NCBI GenBank assembly: GCA_016874555.1
Contig: VGTW01000005.1
Span: 1 to 52,913, forward strand
Direction: 5' to 3'
Origin: Gammaproteobacteria bacterium
GTDB lineage: Bacteria > Pseudomonadota > Gammaproteobacteria > Steroidobacterales > Steroidobacteraceae
DNA: 52,913 nucleotides
Every line of letters starts with the position of its first letter. Position 1 is the stretch's first letter. Positions 10,240 through 20,138 of this stretch are shown piece after piece. The notes under the pieces are model-generated. The model was not told the origin of the DNA and searched no databases. It was given only the letters and a program-made list of their open reading frames with translations. A program made the position numbers and the translations under genes.

Positions 10240-11240
10240 CCTGTAGCCGTAAAAACCAATCACGAAGCCCTGCACGCGACCGCGCGAGGATTCGAGCGAT
10301 TGTGGGATGTCAAGCTCGTGTTCGAAGCCGACCAGATTTTGATAATCGTTGCACAAGCCGAGTCGGTACGTACCAGACCGATGGTTACCCGCATACGCCG
10401 GTTGCTCGAGAGGGAGATATCGTGGGAAACCGAATTGCACTTCAATAAATTCATCGACGGTCGAACTTTTCTGGGCGAAGGCCTCAACGATGTGGAGTTG
10501 CTGCTGGCTTTTTGCCGAAGAACGCTGTTGCCGAGGAGCTAACGTCGGTGGAGCTCTCGCGCAAGTTCGGTGACGAGATTTAGGTCATCGACATTACGGG
10601 ACTGCATGACCACCAGACGCGGGCCGTCAAATGGCGCGAGGTGGTAGCTACAGTTTTCCCACTCGATGAGTCCTCGCACAAAGGCTTAGGCGACGACACC
10701 GACACTAGCCGCCCCACCGCGCGCATCACCTATCACTCAAAGAAACGCGCCGAATGCAGGCTGGCGAGCGGTATGATGGTGCACAGCACCACCTTGCCGT
10801 AACGCGGGATGTCACCCGCGACCAGGCCATATTCGAGCGCGAACCATGCATTGCCGTGGCGCCGCCAAGTTAGCCACTGCTCAACCGCTTTGCTGTCGTC
10901 GATTCCCACTTTGTCGACCAGCAAACGGACCAAATCGACGACGGTGGTGATAAGCGTGTACCCCTCGAAGCGCAGTTCTTTAATCAGTCGCTCCTAGATA
11001 GAGAGTCGTTGCGAGCCGCAGAAAGTCATATCTCTCATCGAGCATCTCAAATGATTCTGTTTGCGTAACCCTTGACCGCGTAACTGATACAGCCCATCAG
11101 CATTCAATTCGCCGCAGACCAACATGGCGAATCTCTTATTATGCTCGAGTAGCATTGCGCGACCGAGGCTGAGGGTCGAATAGAGCAGCTCGTGAACCAT
11201 CAGCACCCGCGGCCCGAACTTGCGGGGACAGCACACGAGC
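10240..11240 (-). pseudogene. Unidentified degenerate gene remnants
   Basis: Protein-like minus-strand fragments in different frames separated by stops: VLMVHELLYSTLSLGRAMLLEHNKRFAMLVCGELNADGLYQL; ERLIKELRFEGYTLITTVVDLVRLLVDKVGIDD; RGLIEWENCSYHLAPFDGPRLVVMQSRNVDDLNLVTELARELH. Confidence 0.45.
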
Positions 11241-11476
11241 CGGTGGCTCAGGCGTCAGCCGCGGGTTCTGCGCTCGAGATTACGCCGCAGGCCGCGCGCA
11301 TGCCGGTCACTACTGGCGAGATCAGGCAGTTCGAGCACGTCCGTCTCCGTGGTGCGGAGATTGCGAGTAGGGTGTGGGCAGACCTACCGAGCCTCGTTAA
11401 TCGGTCACCCGCTCGAAAGTGTTATCGAATTCACCCTGATAAAATGGGGGGATGTTTCACTTTTTACCGGCCAGCG

Positions 11477-11998
11477 TTAGCGTTTCTGCAGCGCGGCGAG
11501 CTCAGCCAGCACCATTTTGGAGTGTCCGTTCGGGTTGACGTTGTCGAATCGTTTCGCGACCCGACCTTCGGGATTGATGATGAAGGTGTCGCGGCGCGCG
11601 ATACTGAACATCTTGAACTGCGGGTAGCTGGTCAGCGACCCATAGGCCTTGGTGGTCTCTGTGCTCGCATCCGAAAGCACCGGGAAGGGTAGGCTGTGCT
11701 CTTTGGCGAAAGCCTCTTTCGAGTCGACGTTGTCGACGCTGATCCCGAGGATCACCGCGTTGGCACGACGAAAAGCGAAGATCTCGTCGCGGAATTCGCA
11801 GGCCTGCGTGGTGCAGCCCGGGGTGTTATCCTTAGGATAGAAGTACAGCACGACCCACTTGCCGCGGTAGTCGGCGAGCGATCGCCAGGCGCCGGTTTGA
11901 TCCTGTAGGCGGAATTCGGGGGCAGCCTTGCCCACCTCAACGTTGGCTAGAGAAAAGGGGGCGACGAGCGCCAGCAGCAATGCAAACCATTTTTTCAT
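11477..11998 (-). CDS. Peroxiredoxin (AhpC/TSA, Bcp-like) with signal peptide
   Basis: MKKWFALLLALVAPFSLA signal; FYPKDNTPGCTTQACEFRD. Confidence 0.92.
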   Translation of the reverse strand: MKKWFALLLALVAPFSLANVEVGKAAPEFRLQDQTGAWRSLADYRGKWVVLYFYPKDNTPGCTTQACEFRDEIFAFRRANAVILGISVDNVDSKEAFAKEHSLPFPVLSDASTETTKAYGSLTSYPQFKMFSIARRDTFIINPEGRVAKRFDNVNPNGHSKMVLAELAALQKR

Positions 11999-12248
11999 GA
12001 CGGGTCCTCCGACGAGCACCTATCATGAACGCTTGATCACGCGGGGTCAAAGCGCTTCGGTGAACTCGGCGCCGCACTCTTTTCAGGTGTCTCGGTCGTC
12101 GTGGGTAATGGCCTTGGGGATTGTCGGCGAGCGGTGCTGGGGCTTGCCGATAGCGAAATTCCGAAAGTCACCCGCTTATAACGACAGGACCAGTAATTGA
12201 GCAGTTGCGATGCGTTCACCGTACAGCGGTCCCCGCAGTCGTCCGCTT

Positions 12249-13643
12249 TCAAACCATGAAAATATTGGGCGGCACATCGTGAATGGGTACCGCGCCATCC
12301 TCGCCGATCAGCATCAGATCTTCGAGATGACAAGTGCCGCCCATACCGGTGTCGAGAATCGGGCAATCGACACTCAGTACCATGTTCTTCTCAAGCATCA
12401 AGCCCTCGACCGTGCGCCCCTCGGCGACACTCGGCTGCGGATGATCGGAATGAAACAGTCCCACGCTATGCGGTGTGAAGTTGACAGTGAAGTCCGCGCC
12501 CTGCTTTTTCATTGATTCGCGACCGATACGCTGCACATCAACGAAACGCATGCCGGCGCGCAGCTGGCTGCGAATCTCCTGCCACGCATTGAAAATAGCC
12601 GTGGTCCCGCGTCGCATCCGCGGATGCGGCTCACCAACAAAGATTGTGCGCGCAAAATCGCTGTGGTACTGCATGAAGGTACTGACGCAGTCGATGCTGA
12701 AGGCCATGCCGTCGCGCAGCGGTACATCGGCGATCTCGGATGACGAGCCGTCGATGACGATGAACACCGGACGATTGCCGCGCATCGCCGCCTCGCCGAA
12801 AAAACGATTACGCAACACCCCGGTCGAGCCGGCCGAACGCACCGACTGAGCGGTAGCTACTGCCGCGTCAACGTTATTTTGAGCGGCGATACGCATCAAT
12901 CGAATTTCCGGCGGTGTCTTGGCAAGACGAAGCCGGCGCAAGTGGTCCTCTGCGGTGAAGAATGATCCCGCGAAGCCGCGTTGCTGCAGCAGCCGCTCAA
13001 TCACTGGATCGTCGATCGCGATGCGACCGCGCTCGAGTCCGAGATGCCGCAGGGCCCTGGTGAGCGCGCGATCCGCCGTTGCCGAGGGCGGTTCGGCTGC
13101 GGCAGATACGGCGCGCCGTCGCTTCTCGCGCTCGGTGATAAGGCGCTCATCGAGCACGCGGTGCAGCTGCGTCGCTGCGGCGGCGGGCTCGGCGATGGAC
13201 GCATCCACCGGCGCGGTATACGGAAACACCACGCGATTTGGTAGATCGACATCATCGGCGTAGCGGTAGTAATGCAGGAATCCGGACATCACCAGCGACA
13301 CCGGTCGCTTCGGATCACGCGGATAGATCGCGAACACCGAATGCCGAAACCCCATGCGATCGAGATTTGGCCAATGATTACTGAGGTAGAAAACGTTGGC
13401 GGGTTGTGTGACCACGAAGGCATCGATCTTTTCCTGCGTCATCACCGCGAACGCCCGCTCCGCATGAACCAGCGGCTCGATACGCAGGAAGCCAAGATCG
13501 GGAGGTGACGGCGGATTGGTGAGGGTTGCCGAGGTCACGGTCGTGGCCGTAGTCGCGGCCGCGGACGCGGGCTCGAGTTCGCCGGTCATCACTGCGGTGG
13601 CGCTGCCGCCGACCGCTGCCAACAACGCCCTGCGATCGATCAT
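12249..13643 (-). CDS. M24 family metallopeptidase (creatinase/Xaa-Pro peptidase-like), possibly exported
   Basis: MIDRRALLAAVGGSATAVM leader; M24 metal-site regions DGMAFSIDCVSTFMQYHSDFARTIFVGEPH, HSVGLFHSDHPQP, HLEDLMLIGEDG. Confidence 0.8.
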   Translation of the reverse strand: MIDRRALLAAVGGSATAVMTGELEPASAAATTATTVTSATLTNPPSPPDLGFLRIEPLVHAERAFAVMTQEKIDAFVVTQPANVFYLSNHWPNLDRMGFRHSVFAIYPRDPKRPVSLVMSGFLHYYRYADDVDLPNRVVFPYTAPVDASIAEPAAAATQLHRVLDERLITEREKRRRAVSAAAEPPSATADRALTRALRHLGLERGRIAIDDPVIERLLQQRGFAGSFFTAEDHLRRLRLAKTPPEIRLMRIAAQNNVDAAVATAQSVRSAGSTGVLRNRFFGEAAMRGNRPVFIVIDGSSSEIADVPLRDGMAFSIDCVSTFMQYHSDFARTIFVGEPHPRMRRGTTAIFNAWQEIRSQLRAGMRFVDVQRIGRESMKKQGADFTVNFTPHSVGLFHSDHPQPSVAEGRTVEGLMLEKNMVLSVDCPILDTGMGGTCHLEDLMLIGEDGAVPIHDVPPNIFMV

Positions 13644-13728
13644 CGAAACTCTCCCTGGGAAGTAATCCAATCTTGCGCCGCAACCCCGAGTACCTCAAGA
13701 CATCCGCTGCAGTCACAAACAAGAAATC

Positions 13729-14436
13729 GTGGCAAGCTCGGCATCCATGCGGCAACCACCGTCCGCAAAACATTACTCCGGAACCATCCAGTACCGCGGA
13801 CCGGACGGCGAGACTGGCCGGGAGTGGTTTCAGATGATTGGTCATGGCGATGGCGGGCGCACGCTGCGCGCGCTCTGCCGTATGGGTGACATCGATCTCT
13901 GGCGTGATGTGTCGATGTCGCTCGATGCCGCGTCGCGACCGCGGGATGCCTTCGTGCGGGTCACGCAAGCGGGGATCGTGCGGGGCAGCATGCTCTACAC
14001 GATCCAGAGCGATGCACTCGTGCTCGATGGCGTGACCGCCGAGCATGGTCGCGTGTCACGACGCATTGCACTGACCGAGCCCTTGTCCTACCTCGGACTG
14101 CATCCTCTTGTTGTTGACGCACTAGTTGCGCTTTGCCGAGGTACCTATGCCCCCGGCGAGTTCTGCACGGTGCACGGCTATACCAACTCCTCTTCGCCGA
14201 ACGGCGAAACCGGACTCTTGGCCGTGCCCACCGCTATCGCTGCTGCCTATTTCGGCACAGAGCAGGTGACGACGCCTGCCGGAGTCTTTGTCGGTCGTCA
14301 CTACCAACTGCGCTGGCAACCGCAGTGGCCAGCCGCGCATCTTTGGGTGAGCGGCGAGGAGGCGCTATTTTTGCGCCTAACCTGGGCGCTCAATCGATCC
14401 TGCTACGAGCTCGTGGAGTTGCACGCGCTCGGCTAA
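13729..14436 (+). CDS. Hypothetical protein (235 aa)
   Basis: Long ORF without a better alternative frame; no family recognised. Confidence 0.6.
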   Translation: MASSASMRQPPSAKHYSGTIQYRGPDGETGREWFQMIGHGDGGRTLRALCRMGDIDLWRDVSMSLDAASRPRDAFVRVTQAGIVRGSMLYTIQSDALVLDGVTAEHGRVSRRIALTEPLSYLGLHPLVVDALVALCRGTYAPGEFCTVHGYTNSSSPNGETGLLAVPTAIAAAYFGTEQVTTPAGVFVGRHYQLRWQPQWPAAHLWVSGEEALFLRLTWALNRSCYELVELHALG

Positions 14437-14576
14437 AAGCTGCGATTGGTTTCGATCAGCAGTTACATGCTGTCGATCGATTTTTCGGCGCCCACTGGAA
14501 AGGCAAAATCGATGTGGATGACATTGCAAAGGCGAGCGCGTTGCTGCCTATCGCCGGGGGGTGGGGTGAGAACGGG

Positions 14577-15002
14577 TCAGCCGCCGGCGTTCGTTCCGAT
14601 TTCCCAATTGTCTCGTTCTGTGAGCAGCACAGCCGTTAGTGGGTCTGCATCAAGTAGCTTGTTAATCCCTTTCTTGATTCGAACGTGTTCGGGCTTGTAT
14701 TGAGAGTGATCTGTGTACGCCAGTACGTCGTGAGCCTTCAGCCAGTCCCACGATTCTTTGGCATCGGTGTCCACCCTTAACGTAAAGTCAAATTCGTTAA
14801 CAGAATGCTCACGGCCGATGGCTCCTACGCGGTCCTCAGATACCGCCTTGCCTGTAACGACATCAGCAAACCGCGGTTTGTTGGTGATCAACGACTCTCG
14901 TGACCAGACACGATGAATATGAAGGTCAGTGACATTGAACCGAAAGGTTCGGATAGCGAAACCATACCCGCCAAAGGCGTCGTGTTTGGTCGCTTCATCC
15001 AT
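14577..15002 (-). CDS. Hypothetical protein (about 141 aa)
   Basis: Start at MDEATKH preceded by GGAGG 8 nt upstream; no family recognised. Confidence 0.55.
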   Translation of the reverse strand: MDEATKHDAFGGYGFAIRTFRFNVTDLHIHRVWSRESLITNKPRFADVVTGKAVSEDRVGAIGREHSVNEFDFTLRVDTDAKESWDWLKAHDVLAYTDHSQYKPEHVRIKKGINKLLDADPLTAVLLTERDNWEIGTNAGG

Positions 15003-15124
15003 AATCGCTGCCTCCACTCCCGCCGCGACTATAGCGCTGAAAAAAATTGGACTCATACAGATGCGGTATTCGCAGTCCGAAAACACTAACAAAGGCTTTC
15101 TCCAATCTCCAGATATCACCTTTG

Positions 15125-15634
15125 CTACCGGCTCTTAGCGATGGCTCGCTTAGTGCGCAACATCAACCAACAGCAGACAAGGCCCATTTCGATAAAGATC
15201 ACCAACCAAGAGTAGGCTGGTCGACCCCAGAACGATGTGTCGAGACTAAAGAAACCCCTCTCTGAGAACAGAAAATAGAACGATGCGAGCGTCGATGCGA
15301 GTGCGGCACAGCCGTAAATCAAGTACTGCCGAGGTCTTGGAGGGATCACGACTCTGTCGATGAGGACTTTAGCGACCCCGGTCAACGTGGCAGGCGCGGC
15401 GGCCAAGAGCATCACGTAGCCTACCGCAATCAGTGCTATCCCGGTCCAGATGTATAGCGTCTCAATCGCATGACTTACCCCGCCCGATGCGTGCTTAGGG
15501 TCGAAAAGTAAGTCGGTCATCATCGGGAAACCGAGAATCAAAAAGATGCTCATAGCGACACTGGCCGCATACAGCGGGCCGAGGAACATCCATCGACCGA
15601 GTTCGAGAAGCAAGACTTTGAGCTTTAGTGCCAC
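15125..15634 (-). CDS. Hypothetical membrane protein (about 4 TM helices)
   Basis: Hydrophobic segments over 169 aa; GTG start. Confidence 0.6.
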   Translation of the reverse strand: MALKLKVLLLELGRWMFLGPLYAASVAMSIFLILGFPMMTDLLFDPKHASGGVSHAIETLYIWTGIALIAVGYVMLLAAAPATLTGVAKVLIDRVVIPPRPRQYLIYGCAALASTLASFYFLFSERGFFSLDTSFWGRPAYSWLVIFIEMGLVCCWLMLRTKRAIAKSR

Positions 15635-15825
15635 TGAGCCGCCCTCTCAAGAAGATCACTCACGTAGTGAGAACTACCTACTCCTCGGAGACGTCATCTG
15701 TCCAGATCTTAGCTTGAGGCGCCGCCTGTCAACGTCGCGGCCTTTTGGAAAGTATTCCCGAAAGCTCGCCCTTCTCTAGCCGATGAGACGGTCCTCATAG
15801 GAAGTCGTCTTGACCTGTCAGCCAA

Positions 15826-16791
15826 TCATTCTCGCGAGAGCCTCTTGATCTCGGCCTCTAGAGCGGTGATTCGCTCGGAGAGTTCTTTTTGCTGAGTTGC
15901 AACTTGTTTACTCGTCTCGATCTTGCTCAGTGACTCTGGAAGCGAGGTTGGAGCAACCGTCAGGAAATATAGAAAAGCATTTACCTCGAGAAAGTGCCAA
16001 TTCATACGCGGGGCGTCGATGGAGTCAGATTGGCCGTTTCGAAATGAATAGAAATACCCACCGATATACAACACACATCCGTACGTCACACCGAGCAACC
16101 CAAAGGTGATGGCACCGGTATCAATTTCTCCCGATTGGTAGTTTGTTGTATTAAACCATTGCAGCACGCCGATACCGACACAGATGATTGAGGAGAAAAG
16201 GGCTGCTTCGGTCCATCGCTTGATCGGTGAGGTCTCGCGCCGGAAGGACATGAATGTCGCGATTGAGGCGAGAGTCACGAGCAGTACCGAAACGTCGAGA
16301 AAGACATCCAAGCGCCCGTCATATGAAGTCACCTCCCAAGCCATCAACAAAAACGCGATGACCGGTGGGGTGAGCCACCACAACGCAGATCCTCCTCGGC
16401 GCGGGGCGACTTCCTGTTTGTCTACGGCGGCAAAGCCGATAGCCGACACTAGACCACCGTACAACAACGCGGTAAGGGCCACGGCCATCGAAAGCCCAGT
16501 CAGGGTGATCTTATCGATAGCAGGGATATCATTTAGCATTCCAACCGCAACGATTTGTACCATCGAAGTTGACGTGCTGAGTAACCCAAGCGGTACACCG
16601 AGAACTAAAAAAGTTCTTGCCCAGTGTTGACCGGTGCCGAGCCGAAGGCAGACGGCCGCGACGATTGCGGGGACAAAGACGACGATTGCCGATGGCACAT
16701 TGAATAGCTGATCGCCGTACGTGATCGCGAGGCTTGCGGGGATGGCAATCCCAGCCAATATCTTCACTGCAATGGATACGTACCGTTTCAT
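15826..16791 (-). CDS. Polytopic membrane protein with C-terminal coiled coil; weak MotA/ExbB-like N-terminal half
   Basis: Multiple TM segments; GDQLFNVPSAIVVFVPAIVAAVCL and LSMAVALTALLYGGLVSAIGFA resemble MotA/TolQ/ExbB helices; C-terminus KIETSKQVATQQKELSERITALEAEIKRLSRE. Confidence 0.6.
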   Translation of the reverse strand: MKRYVSIAVKILAGIAIPASLAITYGDQLFNVPSAIVVFVPAIVAAVCLRLGTGQHWARTFLVLGVPLGLLSTSTSMVQIVAVGMLNDIPAIDKITLTGLSMAVALTALLYGGLVSAIGFAAVDKQEVAPRRGGSALWWLTPPVIAFLLMAWEVTSYDGRLDVFLDVSVLLVTLASIATFMSFRRETSPIKRWTEAALFSSIICVGIGVLQWFNTTNYQSGEIDTGAITFGLLGVTYGCVLYIGGYFYSFRNGQSDSIDAPRMNWHFLEVNAFLYFLTVAPTSLPESLSKIETSKQVATQQKELSERITALEAEIKRLSRE

Positions 16792-17040
16792 TGTCGACTC
16801 CCAGTGTGCTGCGGGCATCGACAGCGTAGAGCATCCTTGGTCGCTCTCCCTACTTCAAATAACAAGACGGACAATTTGCAACGATGCGGTATTTGATGCG
16901 CGAGCTAGCATCGCTCGTTTGTCCACATTCAGTTGTAAAGCCGTCTACGCGGGACTCCTAATTGCATTCGGGGGGGTGCCACCCGGGTGGGGTTAAGGGA
17001 GTCGGATTTTGGCCGTCTGCGACCGAAATACCGCAATCAC

Positions 17041-17240
17041 CTCTGGAGTTGGGACTTTGTGATGGCACGAACGGAGGATGGCCGGGCGATTACGATCCTC
17101 ACGCTGATCGATGAGTACACGCGGGAGTAACTGGCGATCTACGCCGCCCGACGGATCCGTGCACATGATGTGATCGAGTTGTTGGCGGATGTGATGACGG
17201 CGCGCGGCATCCCTGAGCCCCTGCGTCGGTTCATGGCGCG
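17041..17240 (+). pseudogene. IS3-family transposase OrfB (rve integrase core) fragment
   Basis: WSWDFVMARTEDGRAITILTLIDEYTRE*LAIYAARRIRAHDVIELLADVMTARGIPEPLR with in-frame stop. Confidence 0.85.
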
Positions 17241-17355
17241 GTACTACTCACGGAAATGGACTGCGATGCAAAAAAAACCGGCGGTAGGTTGGAGCCGTCT
17301 GGTAACTCTGCTCTGATCGGGGCCACTTAATCACACCTACGAGGCGGGACATCCA

Positions 17356-18396
17356 ATGATTCAACCATGGCGCGCCACCTGTATGCAGGTCTACTGTAAC
17401 CTCGTCAACTCGGCTCGAAATCGAGAGGAAGCTCTAACCATCATCAATCGATCGCTCGATCGTTGGTCGACCCTGATCAGGGGCACAGCACGTGACGGCG
17501 GACGACACCTACTGCTCTTTCCGGAGTTTTGCCTGACCGGCTTCCCGCTCAACGAATCTGCCAAGGAATGGATTGATAAGGCCTGCATTGAAATTCCGGG
17601 TCCGGTGACCGAGCGACTACAGCGCGAAGCGCAAGCCGCCAAAGTTTGGATCGGTGCCAATGCTTATGAGCGCGACCCGGAATGGCCAGGACGATACTTC
17701 AACACATCTTTTCTCATATCGCCGTCTGGCGATGTGGTCTTGAAGTATCGCCGCATCAACACCGTTCAGACTGGCTCTCCCCATGACTTCATGGATCGCT
17801 ATCTCGAGCGCTACGGTATCGAGGGCACCTTCCCCGTCGCCAAGACGGATTTGGGCAACATCGCTATGATGCCCTGCGGCGAAATCATGTACCCGGAAGC
17901 GGCGCGGATGTTCATGTTACGCGGCGCCGAAACGCTACTGCATCCAACATCCGACCATGGCGCCTCGGACATGTGGAGCTGGGAATCAGCCAAGAAGGTG
18001 CGCGCCTCCGAGAATATGCTATATCTTATTTCAGCGAATCAATGCGGACAAATTGGTGGCACCTTACCGACAGGGACGACGGCAGGTCACTCAAAGATCA
18101 TCGACTGGGACGGCAGAATTCTCGCCGACTCCGGCGGACCTGGCGAGTCGGCCGTCTGTTCAAGCTGGATCGACGTCGAGGCGCTACGACGTATACGCTC
18201 GATTCCGGGATCTGGTAATCGACTGCTACGACAAAGACTAGATATATATCGCCCGCTCTACAACGCGACGACTCTATATCCAGCGAATCGATTCGCCGAT
18301 GCGCCGATGGACTCGAAAGACCGGATTATAGAAGTACAGAACGAGGCTTATCGCAACCTCGTCAAGAGTGGCCTGATCCAAGCGCCGCAGAAATGA
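17356..18396 (+). CDS. Carbon-nitrogen hydrolase (nitrilase superfamily)
   Basis: Catalytic Glu in LLLFPEFCLTG, Lys in VVLKYRRIN, Cys in MMPCGEIMYPEAAR. Confidence 0.88.
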   Translation: MIQPWRATCMQVYCNLVNSARNREEALTIINRSLDRWSTLIRGTARDGGRHLLLFPEFCLTGFPLNESAKEWIDKACIEIPGPVTERLQREAQAAKVWIGANAYERDPEWPGRYFNTSFLISPSGDVVLKYRRINTVQTGSPHDFMDRYLERYGIEGTFPVAKTDLGNIAMMPCGEIMYPEAARMFMLRGAETLLHPTSDHGASDMWSWESAKKVRASENMLYLISANQCGQIGGTLPTGTTAGHSKIIDWDGRILADSGGPGESAVCSSWIDVEALRRIRSIPGSGNRLLRQRLDIYRPLYNATTLYPANRFADAPMDSKDRIIEVQNEAYRNLVKSGLIQAPQK

Positions 18397-19205
18397 GCGT
18401 AAGTCACTGTAGCCGGCGACAATTCGTCGGAACCGCGCTGACGACGAGTGTCATCACCATTGGCGGCCTCGTGACACCGGCGTTTGCCGCCGTCGAGTCA
18501 ATCTGTCGCTTTACGCTCGTACAATCGATAGCACTACCGATCGACTCGGCGCACATAAAAAACGACTTCGAAAGAAATCTTTCGCGGATCTTACAAATCA
18601 TAGAGAAACATGCGACACCTTACGATTGGCTCGCTTTCGACGATGCTCCATTGACAGGACATGCAGCGGGCTTACTGCCTGCGACAGATGTATCGCTCGG
18701 CGATGATGATCTTAAACGACTGACAAGCGCTGCGCTTCACCACCGCTGTTGGATCAGTCTCGGCGCAGTTCGACGATCATACGATTCAATTCTCGTGCTC
18801 TCGCCCCAAGGCCAGCTATTCGAATGGCCCATGCCGCCAAGGCATGCGCCACTGCCGTTGACAGGACGAGTACCCAAGAGAGATTTGACACTTCCCATCG
18901 TCGTGGTGGACGACCGTCGAATAGCCGTCACGCCAATGGATGTAACGGCTAAGTTCAGCGCCGAATGTATCGACCGTGGCGTCGACATCATGATCACGAT
19001 GAACTCAAGTTCGGGTTGTGTGACACCACCGACAACTCAGGCAGCGCCGTCGTTATCCATGAATGTGCATGCGGCAGCACCATGGCAGCCGCCAGGGTGC
19101 GACACCCGGGGACTAGGCAGATCTCGAGTGCTCAACGTACGGGGCGAGGTGATCGCCGAGTGCCCAACGGCAGATGAACACGTTCTCGTGCTAGCGGGCC
19201 TATGA
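18393..19205 (+). CDS. Tat-signal nitrilase-fold protein lacking the Glu-Lys-Cys triad (putative pseudoenzyme)
   Basis: SRRQFVG Tat motif plus hydrophobic region and AFA; collinear with the upstream nitrilase: DWLAFDDAPLTG, SILVLSPQGQLFEW, RRIAVTPMDVTAKFSAECIDRGVDIMI, GRSRVLNVRGEVIAE. Confidence 0.7.
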   Translation: MSVSHCSRRQFVGTALTTSVITIGGLVTPAFAAVESICRFTLVQSIALPIDSAHIKNDFERNLSRILQIIEKHATPYDWLAFDDAPLTGHAAGLLPATDVSLGDDDLKRLTSAALHHRCWISLGAVRRSYDSILVLSPQGQLFEWPMPPRHAPLPLTGRVPKRDLTLPIVVVDDRRIAVTPMDVTAKFSAECIDRGVDIMITMNSSSGCVTPPTTQAAPSLSMNVHAAAPWQPPGCDTRGLGRSRVLNVRGEVIAECPTADEHVLVLAGL

Positions 19206-19351
19206 CGCCCTCTGCCGAATCCACGAACAGGCTTGACCTGCCCTTCGAAAACTGGTTCAGGTTGTATGTTCCTACGATTGGAGCGAAGTGACCTGACCCG
19301 ATATTTTTGATCTACGTTTAATGTTCATAAAAGGGACAGGAGACGTGGACG

Positions 19352-19570
19352 ATGGGCAAGCAGAGATACACGAGCGAGGAGATCATACTTAAGCCTCGGG
19401 AGGTCGATGTGCTGATCGGTCAGGGACAGACGATCGCGCAGGTGACCAAGCAGATCGGGGTGACGGAGCAGACGTACTTTCGCTGGCGTAGGAGCCACGG
19501 AGGCTTGAGGATCGATTAGGCTAAGCGGATCCGGGAGCTCGAAGCGGAGAACAGTCGACTCAAGCGCGAA
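19352..19570 (+). pseudogene. IS3-family transposase OrfA fragment
   Basis: MGKQRYTSEEIILKPREVDVLIGQGQTIAQVTKQIGVTEQTYFRWRRSHGGLRID*AKRIRELEAENSRLKR; in-frame TAG. Confidence 0.88.
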
Positions 19571-20061
19571 GTGAGTACAGCACCGTTTAATGTCGTGGAT
19601 CTGTGTGCTGCCCCCGCCAATGAGCAGCAGATGTTCTGCAGCGAGGCTAAGAAGGCGGTGGGGTGGTAGCGGCTAGGGCAGCGAGGCGGTCGTAGAAACC
19701 GTCGGTTGAAACTCAAAAATCTCTAGCGGCCTTCCCGTAACCGTACCCCCGGGGGCGTCTGGCCCTGTGCCCCCTCCAAGGGAATAGCGCCGTGCTGGTG
19801 CGATTCGCTGAGCCACCGTTTGCTGTGAGGTCATGGAGTCGATGAGGCTACGTTGACCGGCGCCCCGTGGTGCCGCGGTTCGCCATCGCGTGGGGCACCC
19901 GCTCGACCCCGGACCCGCGTAACCCCCCCCGAGGCCAACACGGGAAGAACTGCGTCTGCGGCTTTGGTAAGGAGCGGATGCCCTACGCCCGCTAAGTGGT
20001 TGCTATGCGGTTGCTAGATATATTGGCAGTTCATCAATGACCGCGTAAGTCTTTAATTTCA

Positions 20062-20138
20062 TGGCGCGCCCGGCGAGATTCGAACTCACGACCCCTGCCT
20101 TCGGAGGGCAGTACTCTATCCAGCTGAGCTACGGGCGC
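20062..20138 (-). tRNA. tRNA-Arg (anticodon CCG), CCA encoded
   Basis: Minus strand GCGCCCG TAGCTCAGCTGGATAGAG TA CTGCC-CTCCGAA-GGCAG ... GAGTTCGAATCTC GC CGGGCGC G CCA; full cloverleaf. Confidence 0.95.

Noticed and set aside
19738-19940. GC-rich palindromic stretch as an ncRNA, retron or att site
   Set aside because: Short imperfect inverted repeats only; no promoter/terminator pair or partner gene, probably residual mobile-element DNA
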